NCBI GenBank assembly: GCA_009823395.1
Contig: CM020512.1
Span: 11,447,905 to 11,511,904 of the forward strand
DNA: 64,000 nt
Direction: 5' to 3'
Origin: Thamnaconus septentrionalis
Taxonomy: Eukaryota > Chordata > Actinopteri > Tetraodontiformes > Monacanthidae
In this document: positions 9,871-21,800 of the stretch, piece after piece
Position numbering within the stretch: the first letter of the stretch is position 1
How the letters are laid out: each line of letters opens with the position of its first letter
Translations under genes and position numbers: made by a program
Notes under the pieces: generated by a model
What the model saw: only the letters and a program-made list of their open reading frames with translations
The model's database searches: none
What the model was told of the DNA's origin: nothing

Positions 9871-12800
9871 TTTCATTTTTCTGGAAGAGCTTCTGAACTT
9901 TATGCTGAAACACGCATTGCCGTCTGAGCTTAAACGATATTCATCAACTTTAGTTTGACTCAATGTTTGTCACCCTTTGTATTCTTCACCAGAGGGCGCC
10001 AATTCCCCACATGTACATAGTCGAGCTTCGTAAAACTACCAGGTTTGTTTACCGTGATGTAAAACGAAAACAGAAATTACGAGTTCCAGTTGTCAACGTT
10101 TAGAGAGAAATAAAAAGTGACAAGTAAAACCGGAACCAGCGGATAAAAACATCAGGAAAGACAACAGAGCCAGAGAGGTTTCCACCATGCTGTTTAATAT
10201 AGTTTGGGCTCCGGGGCGGTCTTTTTTTATTTATTTTATTTATTTTATTTTTACAGGTCGTGATGGAGAAGCAGCCTACTGATATATTGTCTTTATTTCA
10301 TTTTTTTTTTTTTTTAAACTTTACACTCCTAATGCTGTTAAGGTCGGATAACATACAACAACGTTAGCTTGATTCCTACGCGAGGCATGATGGGATACCC
10401 TACGTGGCAAGATGGCAAAGGGACCGCAGTATACACTAAACACCTCTATGTAGGCCAAAGAACACACGATAAGAAAAACACATTCAAACAGACCTAAAGC
10501 CAACCTCGGGTGTGTCACACACCAAACCACGCACCCCCCCACGGTTCCCAGCAGCAACCCTCAGTCACGCAGCGGCCGGAAGTTCTCCTGATGGTGGTCC
10601 CATGGACTTGGTGGAGAAGCAGCTCACTCCCACAGACCACCCCACCTCAGTGAGATCACAAGCAGTAACAGCAACATTCGATCAGAGGACAACTCACGGG
10701 CGTCAAGCACAAATACTCCCCCCGGAGATCCAGAAGAGCAGCGTCAGGTAAGAACGTTGCCCAATCTTGGGAGACACAAGCTCCAAAACAACCCTGTGAT
10801 GACGTCACATATCTGATGAGAAGGTGGCGGTTACCTTCTGCTTTTTGTGTCCTTGCTCCGTCACGTGTGTTTGCTCAGACGGTTTATATGGCTTTTTCTT
10901 CAAAAAACAACAATAACTCCAGCTTCTACAATCACATGCACTTTAACTGGACACAGATAGTGTGAGAGAACAAAACAAAACACGATGTCTGTAAGGCATT
11001 CACCCAATGGTGGCGCGACTCCGTCTGTTGGGAACGTCAAACACACATGATTGTCGCTGACACACAAATGGTTTCGCCTTCTGCGTGCATTTTAACCCGA
11101 CTGTCCGTCTGTCGTTGTGACGTACCGGCAAACCTACAGCCCGCCTTGGGATCAAAATCAAAATCAGGTGCCAGGCTTACGGCAAGATTTACATTGTACC
11201 AAAGTGTCATTTCTTCAGTGTTGTTAGCATACAGCTAATGGTGCTGGCCACCCAGAAAAGGCCTCTCTTACAAGCCTGTTTATGACAGAACTTCTTTGTT
11301 ATAAGTGTGTTGGCATGATAAAGAATGTTAATGACCACACAGAATAAACCTTTCTTTTAAACCCGAAGATGGACACCTGACTCCTGAAAACCACTGGGTC
11401 TGATATAACTTCATGGGACCATCAAAGAATCACTGTTTGAATTACCTGGTCATTTTGAAATTTATTTAAACTGGGTTTGTAATACACTGCTTTATCCGAC
11501 ATAAAACATGTGTAATTCTGCAATACTTCACGGGTAAAATGAGAGACATTGCATCTTAAAGGTTGTCACTGTTAATGGCACTCATTTTCAGTAGTTTCTG
11601 TTGCATCTGATTTTGATATTCAACGTCCATGCCAAGCAAATTACTACACAACAAATTGTATATAGCTCTTTATTTGATTGTTTTTTTTTATACAGCATCC
11701 TTCATTTTGTACATACATATATTTCTTTAAATTAAAGTATTAGTCTACTGTCTTTTGTGTTCACTGATGGTTTTATTTTTCATAATTGCTAGCGTTGTTG
11801 ATAGATTAAGAGTACTTTTGAATCTAAGTGATTTTAACAAATTCACTTCTTTAATGGTATTCAAGCAGTAACTTTTGGATGGCCTCCAACTGGACTTGAG
11901 TCAGTGTGAATGTCAGGTAAATCTGGTACTGCAGAACAACACAACAAGCAGACATAACACTTTGGATACACATACAATCTTGACTTCAAGTAATTGCTGA
12001 AGAGTCTAAAGTGAATAGTGCAAAATATGTCAAACAAATATAATTAAACAAAGCTTATTTCCCAACAGGCCGGCCAGGATCTGACCGGTTTCCTGATAGT
12101 CTTTGACCCACATTTGGAACACGAGTCTCTCTCTCACTCCTTCCTGCTTATTATATGTCACCGTATATGCAATTCAATTGGTAGTACCCTTTTAAAAAAT
12201 GTTTTAGTCGTACCACTGTGCATAAAAGAAAAGTTTCTTAATATATTATGTGACCAAATTCTTTGAGAAAATTTGATTTGTTTCATTTAAAGCTATAAAA
12301 AGTAATTATGACTGTTAGAGCTGTTGATAATTTTTTTTTAAAACAATAATAGGGTAAAATTGTACACAACCATTTGAACTTTTTAGTGTGAATTTTGATG
12401 TGTACCCAGTCTGTCTCTTAAGTCTTGCCTTTTTCATCAGATAACTCCTTAAAGCAAGTTCAACATGGAAACAAAACTCACCCTAAATGGAATTACACCC
12501 AGTGTTGCCATTGATTTACATTTTTTGTGTCAGCTTGAATGTCGTATGCCATGTCTTAAAAACAATAACATAAACAAAAACACTCTACAGAATCATATTT
12601 TGAACTAATAAAGCAGTTGTTGTTTTTTTTGCGGTGATGGACTAACCGTTGCACAGTGGACTGAGGATATACACTAACAGGGTGACAATTTAACTACACC
12701 ACAAGAGTATTTACGTAGTTAGCAGAAATATACAGCACATACACAACTCTCTTCACCCAGATCTGCATCAAAGTGGTTGCAGATCCTCTATTACCTTCAC

Positions 12801-14199
12801 GCAGAAATTGATGAATTTAGGAGATATCCAATGCGTTCGGCAGAGATTAAGTAAGCTACACAGAGCTTTAAATGCAAACACCAAGGTACAGAGAGCAGGA
12901 AAAGTCCACACTTAATGTCCTTGTTCTTATTGCTGTCTCTCCAACCCTGAAACTTAAAAAATGATTGCACAATAAATGCAAAACTCTCATATGCCTACCT
13001 TCACATATTCTCTATACATTCTCTTTGACATAAAGCAGAATGCTGTGCTATAGCTAATGAGCTATAGCGATGACCTTATTCTCTTAGGGTAGAAACACAC
13101 TTAATGAAACTTAATTACTTCATGTAGCACATGAGTGAATTTGTTGCAAACAACTTTCTTGACTTCATTTTGTAGTAACACATTTTTGCTGATCAATGAT
13201 GTTCCGGAACAGTTGGAGTCTGACTACTCGCTCTTGAACTGTTACTTCTATCTTATGCTTCACGCCCAACCCCCCCTCCAAAAAAAAAAAATAGGGTTGT
13301 TAATATTGTAGTAAGTGCTAGCCACAAAGAAGCAATTACATACTCCCTTGCATTGATTAGAATGCAAGGGAACAAGCTCAATTAAAACTTTGAGGGAATT
13401 AATGACTTTATTGGCTATGTTTTGCAGATAGACAGACATTCTCCGTCAAGCAGGAAGAAACGTCTAATTGACTTTTCAAATTAAGCCAGACTAGTTGGGG
13501 AATCTCAATACTTGCACTGTAAGAATGAACGTTTGGCTAAATGTGCCTTCGTTTTAGAAGTGCCTCAGTGTATTTCCACCCTGAGAGTAAACATGAGCTC
13601 AGACAGACGATTACTTAAGCACACGTCTAAAGGTTCTCCACTCACAAGAAACAGCTGATTTGCATTCAGTCATGGGTTAGGAAGCAGAGGTGGCTTCAAT
13701 CGCTGGAGTCAACAAACAACGTGGTCCTAGATGAACACACTCTTATACACAGGCCATATTTAACATAGATAAATGTCATAGATGCTCTGACTTGTGGGAT
13801 GATGGCTCATTAAACCTTCAACATTTCCCTGCATTTGAGAACAAAACAATCCGTGAACAATGTCCAAGCGTAAATCGTTCTGTTCATTCAGCTGATTTAG
13901 CGTTGCGCAAATCATTTTGGTCGGAACTTGTTATCAATACTAAGAACCAGTGTGTCGCAGTGAAGAAAGAGCAGGACCTAACCAGACTCTATATGCTTTT
14001 TTTTTAAAGTTTTTGAATGTACGGATCCTGTTCCTGATGTTCCCCTTTAGCTTTTATAGTGACAACAAGGGCCAAACAGGAAGATCTCACAATTTGGGGG
14101 TGAACCAACCAGCCCAAAACAAGGACCTGGGTCCACAGCGGAGTCTGAGGTCGGAGTTAATGATCACGTATGCTGTATGCTATGGAGCATACTTTCTTT
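9871..14199. other. Convergent intergenic space, AT-rich; probable snph 3'UTR
   Basis: There is no coding exon on either strand. From about 11,300 the sequence becomes distinctly AT-rich up to the snph stop at 14,200, as expected for a long 3'UTR on the minus strand. Minus-strand AATAAA signals occur at 13407-13412 and 11669-11674, so a 0.8 or 2.5 kb 3'UTR is possible. The boundary between snph 3'UTR and intergenic DNA cannot be fixed here. Confidence 0.4.
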
Positions 14200-16138
14200 T
14201 TATATAAGTGATCCACCCAGGTCCCCCCCACCTGCAGGGTAATGTCTTAAACCACCTCCCCTGCGCAAAGAGTGTAGCGCCACAGTGCAACAGCCACGTA
14301 GCAGTGATCCTATGTGGTACACGGGCTGTCCGGCCCGAACTGGGCCGCGGCAGAGCCAGGCCACAGTTGGTACCACTGGAATGGCCACTGCCAGTAGATC
14401 GACAAGAAAGTGGCGACTCCAGTAGCTTTTCTGAATTTCCCCCGACTCCTCTTCCTCTTTTGCTGTTGCGCCCTCTGTGGTGCCTTGCTCCTCATCGTTG
14501 ACCTCGACTACAGTGACGCCAGCTATCTCCTCATGAGAAACTGAACTCCTTGGTTGGGATGTGTGAGGCTGGTCTGAGCCTGATGATAACCTTGGTCTCC
14601 CTGGGCTTGGCTCTAAAGCCTCTGCCTGGGTTGATTTCTCTGACAAATCAGCTTCTGGCTGTCTCTCTGTCACAATAAGGCATTCTACTGCAGTTACACC
14701 CTGCCCGTTGTCCTTGGAGCATTCTCCAAACTCACCCTCCCCCTGTGTTCTTGATGCGTCTGCTGAACTGCACAGGTTTTCCTGCATTTCCTCTACCTGA
14801 ACCTCCACCTCATTTAGCCCAGCTGAGCCTACCTGAGTCTGTTTTCTTACCTCTGTGAATCTCACTACTTCTGTTGCTTCCTCTCTCTTCTGTGTAATTA
14901 CACTCTCTTTCTCTCCTTTTTCATTTTCTTGCTTCTCTTCCTCATCCACTCTCTTGTCTTGGTCACAAAGAGGACTTTCCATGGAGCACGCCACAGTTGC
15001 AGAGCGCGGTAGAGGTGGCACTGGCGGTGTTTTGGAAACGGGTATCGGCTCTGTGGCTGTGCTCATCACCGTAGCAGTCGTGACTGAGGTTGTCGTGGTG
15101 ATGGAGTCCATCTCCTCCTCCCCCTCATCTGACATCCAGGTGGAGGTCGGACTGCAACCCTGGGAGCGGAAAGTGCGTTGCTCAGCAATGGTATCTAGAT
15201 CCGATGGACAGCCTGCTGTCATAGGAATAGGGCAGCTTTCTGTCTGAATGCCCATCTCCCGCAGTGGGTGCAGGTAGAGGTGGTGATGGGACAGACATGG
15301 ATGGCTCATACAGCCCACTCCACCTAGGCCACAACGGAAGGGCATCAGACGCTCGCCAGTACAGAGCTTCTCATAGGTGGAGGAGTGCGGAATGGCGTGG
15401 GGAACAGAGTGGGACAAGTTGTGAGGGAACGAATGAGGTAAGGTATGGGAGAAAGTATGAGGCAGAGAGTTGGGAAGGGAGTGGGAAAAGGTCTGCGAGT
15501 AAGAGTTGAGTAAAGATGCTGTTTCCTCTGAAAGAAAGGCAGCCTCCAGCAGCAGGTCCGCCCGACTGGGGACACTGCTTTCTCCACCGCACACGAAGCC
15601 GCTGTCCTGTGTGCCTTCACCTGACAGGCAAGGGAAGTCGGGACCATTTCCATTACGGTCGGTCAACGCCTGTTCACTCAATTTAGTGTAGGTAGAGCTA
15701 CGGGTCAAAGAACGGGCTGGGGAACCATCACAGGAGCAGGAACCCCTATCTCCCACTCCAGGTTTGGGTACGCCTCCTGGACTCTCACCTGATACAGATG
15801 CCGGTGCCGAACCCCCAACACGGGTCCGACAGCCTGGTATGGCTTCACTTTCCTTGGCTAATCCAGCTTGAGCAAGCTCCATGTTGAGCAGAAGATTCTC
15901 AAGCTTGTGGTTCTGAGTGTTAATGTCCTGAAAGTACTTCTGAACCCCGACATCTCCCGTGAGGCCACCAGCATCACTGAGCCTGACACGAACAGTGTCC
16001 ACAGCCTGTTTGAGCTGCTGGATCTCCAGACGAGCCTCCTTAAGTGCTAGCTGTGCCTCGACACGGTGACATTCTTCCTCCACCCAGTCCTCCTGCATCC
16101 TGTACAGCTGGCCTCTCAGCTCGTCTATCTCGGTGTCT
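14200..16138 (-). CDS. snph: snph last coding exon (coiled coil to membrane anchor)
   Basis: The acceptor CCTCTTAG precedes A-GAC-ACC-GAG, joining LQDR to DTEIDE. TAA is at 14202-14200. It contains the second half of the coiled coil, the SPARSLTRSSTYTKLS block, a histidine/proline repeat at 15,382-15,495, a Glu/Lys-rich region and the C-terminal hydrophobic anchor followed by RGCCTVALHSLRR and PAGGG. At 1,939 bp it is much longer than the usual internal exons and explains most of the protein's extra length. Confidence 0.92.
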
Positions 16139-16711
16139 CTAAGAGGGCCAAAACAGAGTCCGGACACAGGGCAAAGATCAAAAGGTGGAGATGCAAATAG
16201 ATAGGAAAGAAGTTTAAATGAATTATTATTGATTCTACCTATCTAAAAGTCTTACCTGTCTTGCAGTGTATTGATGGTTTCCTTTAGTTTGGCTCGCAGG
16301 TGTCTGATACACACCTCTTTCTGTTGCAGAGGTGTGAGGTACTGCTCGGGTGGAGGAGGCCGGATACCGTGGTTGTCCGTACATGATGTGTATTTCTGAT
16401 GACGTCTAGGATACAAACATATTAAACATGTTCCAATCTGATCCTGGCTGGAGAGGATCATTATAATATTACCAGGTTGAAGCACTTGCTTGTCTTACCC
16501 TTTGGTGGGGCTGCAGTCGCTGCCTTTACAGGAGCTGGAATTGCTGCAGCTGGTGACAGAGGCGGTGCCAAAAGGATCTCTGTTACTGGGTGCCGCCGGA
16601 GTCCGTCTGGTCCATGGTGAGAGGAGATATTTTATTTTGCTTTTTGGTAATGTTTTCATGAAACAAGGAGTTGTGTTTTTTTTAAAGATAAAAATGTTAT
16701 TAATGATGTAA

Positions 16712-16742
<31 letters not shown>

Positions 16743-17235
16743 CTAATAGGCTTGAATGAAGAAGACAACACTTGGGATCCACCAACATGCCAGTTAACAC
16801 AGAAATGCACGGTGAGACTACAGTGCTTTGAAGTCTGTGTCTAAAGACCAAATCAAAAATGAAAATAAAAAGATGTCCATTGTTTATGAAAGGGTAGTCA
16901 TAGACAAAAGGAACAGACGGAAGGGGGGTTTGCATGTCAGAGATAGTTGTCATGGAAATATATATTTTTCTCAGGTGGTTTCCACGATGAAACATTCACA
17001 AGAGGGCAACTTCAGGCTCTCATTCACATGCAAGACGACGGTCCTCAAAACAAACCGAGAACGAGGGGTGGACGGCGAATTGACCGAATGGCTGTGTCGG
17101 TCTGGAGACTTGGTGGAATTGTAGCCTTTAGTCGGCGACTTGGTGGATGTGTAACCTTTAGTCGGACGCATTGAGACCATGTAGCCTGCCTCCATGGGAA
17201 CGTAGTCTAACTCTATGAACTTGCAGTAGTCAAAC
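14200..17235 (-). CDS. snph: Syntaphilin, axonal mitochondrial anchor, four recognised coding exons
   Basis: In the family, syntaphilin docks axonal mitochondria to microtubules and was first described as a syntaxin-1 binder; it is anchored in the outer mitochondrial membrane by its C-terminus. Exons (minus strand): 17235-17056, 16606-16499, 16405-16256, 16138-14200; all are GT-AG with matching phases. The first in-frame ATG is at 17195-17193 (MEAGYMVS), giving 778 aa against about 494-538 in human. Hallmarks are CSNSSSCKGSD, the block EQYLTPLQQKEVCIRHLRAK, a coiled coil near residues 110-185 (MQEDWVEEECHRVEAQLALK), SPARSLTRSSTYTKLS and STYEKL. Near the end come YWSRHFLVDLLAV, a hydrophobic segment AIPVVPTVAWLC, and LLRGCCTVALHSLRR. 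Syntabulin (sybu) is the related paralogue, but the C-terminus and SPARSL motif are syntaphilin-like. The extra length comes mainly from the middle of the last exon. The true start may be further upstream (19,185-19,322). Confidence 0.9.
15382..15495 (-). repeat. snph: Coding minisatellite in snph (His/Pro/Ser repeat)
   Basis: On the coding strand it encodes an approximate repeat of the form (S/T)xPH(S/T)(F/L)SH: FSHSLPNSLPHTFSHTLPHS then FPHNLSHSVPHAIPHS. It lies at about residues 347-385, before the conserved STYEKL motif. I know of no equivalent in mammalian syntaphilin. Confidence 0.75.
16256..16405 (-). CDS. snph: snph coding exon, start of coiled coil
   Basis: The acceptor ATCCTAG and donor ACAG|GTAAGAC bound 150 bp. 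The exon encodes RHQKYTSCTDNHGIRPPPPE and QYLTPLQQKEVCIRHLRAKL. This block is the most conserved part of the syntaphilin/syntabulin family. Entry phase 2 matches the preceding exon. Confidence 0.93.
16499..16606 (-). CDS. snph: snph coding exon, Ser-rich N-terminal segment
   Basis: The acceptor ATGGACCAG and donor AAAGG|GTAAGAC bound 108 bp. The exon encodes RTPAAPSNRDPFGTASVTSC and SNSSSCKGSDCSPTKG. It corresponds to the SSSNSGSCKGSD region near the N-terminus of mammalian syntaphilin. Confidence 0.9.
16708..16741 (+). repeat. (CAA)n in snph intron
   Basis: About ten CAA triplets just upstream (on the minus strand) of the 16,606 exon. The minus-strand read gives poly-Cys, which is not coding. 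Confidence 0.9.
17056..17235 (-). CDS. snph: snph upstream coding exon with probable start codon
   Basis: The acceptor TGCCCGCTCAG and donor TCTCG|GTTTGT bound 180 bp. The reading frame runs FDYCKFIELDYVPMEAGYMV and then an imperfect tandem repeat PTKGYTSTKS-PTKGYNSTKS before SVNSPSTPRSR. The junction (PRS-R-RTPAAPS) resembles the start of mammalian syntaphilin (SRRTSAGS). The first ATG is at 17195. The frame is open upstream through the acceptor, so translation could begin in an earlier exon. Confidence 0.75.
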
Positions 17236-19184
17236 CTGAGCGGGCACAGACAAGGAGGGGTTAAACGAATAAGGACAGCAGCGAAGCACATCCACAACCA
17301 CACACTAGCATGCGTGCTAGAGATGCAGGCCATGTGACTGAAGTGAGACGTTTGTAATTTGAGCCCGAGATGCAGAGGGGACGGTGGTGGTTGTCAACAA
17401 TCTCTCAGAAGACTGAGGAGACTCCAGAGAATTTGGCGCTAAAAGCCTTCTAAGCAGAGAAGTGGGGTTGTTCTGTCTGTCTTCCATTATGAAATAAAAT
17501 CTACTAGCTGCCTTCCAAGTCTATCGACCCTTACCGAGATCAGAACAAACCAATGATGTGCATACGGGAACACCATTAATATGGGACACAGCAGAGAGGG
17601 GATCCCTGGCAACCACATTAGTACCGACAGAGCCTCTTTCAAAACAAGCTGCTCTCAAGCCTTGACTGATGATGCTTATCTGTCTTTTCCCTGAGTCAGA
17701 AAAATATCTCAGAACCTGTCCAAACTACCCCCAAAAGTCAAACATTAGACCAATTTGCAAAGAAACATGTCGAACCACGTGAAAAGCGGAAAAACTGTCA
17801 AGCAATCACAAGTTTTGCTTTTGTGTTTATTGAGGGTGTTCACTTTTATAGGGAGCGACTGTTGTAGCCAATCCCTGGCCTCGAGAGAGGAGGATGGGAA
17901 ACAAGCAGGACCAATCAGGGCCAAAGCAGCGGATTTCACACAGGACACTCAGAAGACAAAACATGCAGAGTATAAAATACCTCTGCACAGCTGATGCCAA
18001 CGGGGCAAATGACAGCAATAATAATACTTTTCAAATTGTACAACCTCCATATTTTAGTGTGTTGTTGAATTTAGTTACTCCAGGTAGGTGGTTGTGGATG
18101 CAGTTTTATTTCATTACAGATCAACTTAACAAGGTGTAGTTTGTGCCCCGACTTCCTCCGAGGTGAAGGTCTAGGTTGTGGAACTGTCGTGTGTGAAGCC
18201 GCACAGGGTCAGGGGGGTCAGATATTGATGACTCGGCAGTATTTCAACGATCAATATATGACAACGGCAAAACAAAAAAGAAAAGCGGTGAAAGCAGTGA
18301 GCACGAAGGAAGGCAGTGAGTCATTTCGACAGTGCTTCAGGTCTGGCGGTCCGTCTCGCTGGTGCGTTGCTACTAGTCACCAGTGTGTCTGATGGTGGAG
18401 GGTCTAGGCCCCTGAGCCAGGTGGTGGTTGGTGAACTCTGTCGTCCGAAACACGTTTCTGAATCTTGTCAACTCGCTGCGTTTCAGCCAGTTGGTGCTGT
18501 CGTGGCAACATGGTGCTACCGGTTCACCGTGATGAAACAGTGATCCCTGGGGATCACAGCGTGCTTCCAGAGCACAACCGGAGCGTTGTTGCTACCTCTG
18601 CACGTAGCCACTGAAAGCAACACTTTACAGTCCAGACCAAAGACATTTGGCGTGAGATGGTAGCCTGACTGAGTGCCATCCAATTGTACAGTGGAAATAA
18701 ATGAATGAATAAATGTATAAATACATAAGTAAATAAGAAACTGACAGTTGAACATCAGCGTGTTCCTTTCAGTGCTTAGACTTAGCCTGTTAGCATGATG
18801 TTTCAAGGCTGTATTGAAGATTTAATTAATTTTGATCCAAAAATTGTTGAAGACTTTTTACAAGGTCTTCATCATATGTCTATATGTTATTTCTTCCTAT
18901 TACTTTTATATTTACATGCTCCATTGCATTTATATTCATGTATTTTCTGTCACACGGCACCTTGGTCAACATAGGTTGTTTTAAAATGTGCTTTACAATT
19001 AAATGTGACTTTAACATATATGTGCACAACAACTGAGGCTCAGCAAATTGCAATTTGACAGATTCAGCATCAGTGTTGTCTTTGTGCAGGCTGCTTCAGT
19101 GGCTACTGTGCGCGCCAGCACTCCAGCAACAGCTACTTAGCATCTTAGCATGCCATCTGAAACTGTAACTGAAGTGAGTCTCAC
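17236..19184. other. snph intron or 5' flank, no coding seen
   Basis: No conserved coding exon is recognised on either strand. The only notable structure is a small palindrome near 18,541-18,558 (GTGATCCC / GGGATCAC). Confidence 0.4.
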
Positions 19185-19322
19185 GCAGGGGGGGCAGCCG
19201 CCGCGACCCTGGTGGCTGCCGCTGGCCCCGCCCCTGACGCTGTCTCGGGCGGGGGGACGGGCGAAGATGCCAGTATTTGCTGCAAGCGCCGTTTGGGCTG
19301 CAGCGCCTTCAGGGGGTTGAAT
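19185..19322 (-). CDS. snph: Candidate upstream snph exon, phase-compatible
   Basis: A strong acceptor (ctgtcttccgtctctccttctcag) precedes 138 bp that are fully open, ending at a GC|GTGAGA donor. Read in phase 2 it encodes FNPLKALQPKRRLQQILASS followed by a Pro/Ala-rich stretch. The two leftover bases (GC) join the first base of the 17,235 exon to give Ala and continue into FDYCKF without a break. There is no ATG inside it, so it is either coding (start further upstream) or 5' leader. I do not recognise the peptide from other syntaphilins; the evidence is splice signals and phase only. Confidence 0.45.
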
Positions 19323-20127
19323 CTGAGAAGGAGAGACGGAAGACAGGGGGACACCACAGCGGTGGACTGAAGCATCAGTAGCTGCACGTTACCATAGCGA
19401 TACAACCACCGCAACCACCACCCTCGGCTCCTCACGCAGGGCTTTTGTTTGCATTGATCCACACACACACAAGCCGGAGGTTTCCCATTATCAGGACGAG
19501 CCCTTTGATTAATTTAACTGGCAGGTTGGCAGTAAAAGAGGATTTTTGGCAACTTTCTGCAATGGTGAGACATCAGCTCACCGCAGGATCGATGCCAAGA
19601 CATTCTGTTGTGAGGGCGTCTTCTTAGACCATCAACTAAAATCAATTCTGCTTTTAACTGTGATACCAAATGAGATCTTTGATATAAATCATTTTTTCGA
19701 TTTTGTTGTTGTCAGTGGACCTAAACACAGAAAACAACCTAAAATTTTGACATGTAAAATTCATTTTTCTGCTTTCATTTTTTTTCTTTTTCAAAACAAC
19801 ATGGTCAGAGAAGATTTCCCCGATGTGCGCTCTGCAATGACATCTTCGGGGTTTTCTTCTGGCAAACTGCGACAGTCTTCTTCAAACTGACGCGCTGATG
19901 ATACAAATACGTCTCTGGTCATTTGGCTGCCTACCGGCGTGAGCCCAACCCAGACCTCCGATTGGCTGGAGCAGGGGCGGACATGGAGCCTGAAAGCCTC
20001 GAGCGCCACCTTCAGCTTCTTCTGTCCTCCTCGCGCGGTCGTCTGGCCAAGAACCTGCATGAGAACGGTAACGCGAGCAGAGCGTGAGCAAAGAGAAAAA
20101 GAACAGCCAGACTGAAGAGGGACTGAT

Positions 20128-20129
<2 letters not shown>

Positions 20130-20165
<36 letters not shown>
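20130..20165 (+). repeat. (CA)n microsatellite
   Basis: About 17 CA units in the probable snph 5' intron. Confidence 0.95.
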
Positions 20166-20167
<2 letters not shown>

Positions 20168-21236
20168 TGATTGAAGATGCCTCAGTAGGCTGCATAGTAC
20201 CCGCTGACTCTTCAGCAGCCAATCACCTCGCGTGCATCTGTGCAGACCGCCCGAACAATCGTCAGCAGGTTTTCTGTCTCGCCTCATCAGGAAGCGCCAG
20301 CAGAGCAGGCAGAGTGAAGAAGCACCAAAAAGAGACTGACATTAACATTTCCACCCTGGTAACCCCTGGATCTCGTGGATAAGCGACCTTCTACGAGAAC
20401 TCCCATGAGCCTCTTGGAATGCTCGGACCTGCGTGTGGCCGTACTGGTGCCGAGACGTTTACGTTTTATTCTGGTTGGCCAGAGAACTCAGCAGCTCAGC
20501 CTGATGACGGGATATATGTGGGAGAGAAGATGGGAAGAAGGAAGGGGCAGCACAGGGGGCGGGGCAAGACAATCAATAAAACATGACACACACACTCTTA
20601 AACGGACTTCCTGTGGTTGTACCGCCCACACATCTCCCACTGCTCTTCCTTTCAGACAGCCGTTAAGACATTACACACCTGACCTGATGTTTAGATCGTC
20701 CTATTTAGAGGAACGTCGTCCGACATCCTGTCACGTGTCCTGACATCGACCTCAACCTGCCATGTTGGCCACGCCCCCCTGCCGCCTGATGGTGTCTGAA
20801 GGAGGGAGCGTGCATGAGCGTGTACGCCCACTTGTTTGTGTTTGTTGTCTTTTGCTGTTGTTGTTATTATTATTTTTTTTTTGTGCCTTCCCAGTCCATA
20901 CTGTGGTCCGACATGGCTGGTTTTAGGTTTTGTGTCCTTGTGATTGTGTACTGCCGGCCAACCAGGCGGGGGTTGATGGATGTGCCAGGTCGCTCACGGA
21001 AGGTCAGCTGATGCAAGGACACGTCGCAGCATGTTGGACGACTGCTGCGAGAGCCGTACATTTTTTGAAATGAAGGGCGGGGAGGTGGGGGGGGTTTAAC
21101 ACATTTTGACCGAGAACTGGACGAATCCATTTCAAACACAAACATAGTTTAAAAGTCCTGGTTCAAGCCCGTTCTGACCCAGTGGGTACTGGCCAGTACA
21201 CTGGGTCATTTTAGGTATCTGGCCTCTAATCTGGAC

Positions 21237-21271
<35 letters not shown>

Positions 21272-21769
21272 GGTAGAGGTGTGCAAACAAAACCTCATGT
21301 TGTTGACTTGGAGACACATTTCCTTAAAATCACAGATTTTCTTGTTCGAGCAACTTCCAGTACAATACAATCCAACCTTGTTTTAGCCACAAACAAAAGC
21401 CTTGTCTGGAATGACTCAGAGCCAGCTAATGTTTCAGTAGAGTGACTGAACACAAACAAAGACAAACAAACACTGGGAAACAATGCTGTTGCAGCACTAA
21501 AACAATACAAACATAAACTATACAGTAATTTCGAGAAATTAGAATAAAATAATTCCTCTAACTTAATTCCTACACCCAAAATCAACCTATACTTGTTTGA
21601 TTCTTAGTTGTTCCAAGCTGAGAACTTACAAGAGCTAAATCGGTTACTTTCTTTAGCTTCCGCTGCCTGGTAGAAACCACCAGTATTTATTACTTATTCA
21701 TTTGTTTGTGTGGCTAAATATTTACAGTTACAGTTGAGTTATCAGCGTTCACGTGTCTGCTCTGTGTGT

Positions 21770-21800
<31 letters not shown>

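Noticed and set aside
19882..20222. Minus-strand frame after a fair acceptor at 20,056
   Set aside because: It could be another snph exon, but its phases do not join to 19,322 with the available donors and the peptide is unknown; part of it is antisense to a (CA)n tract.
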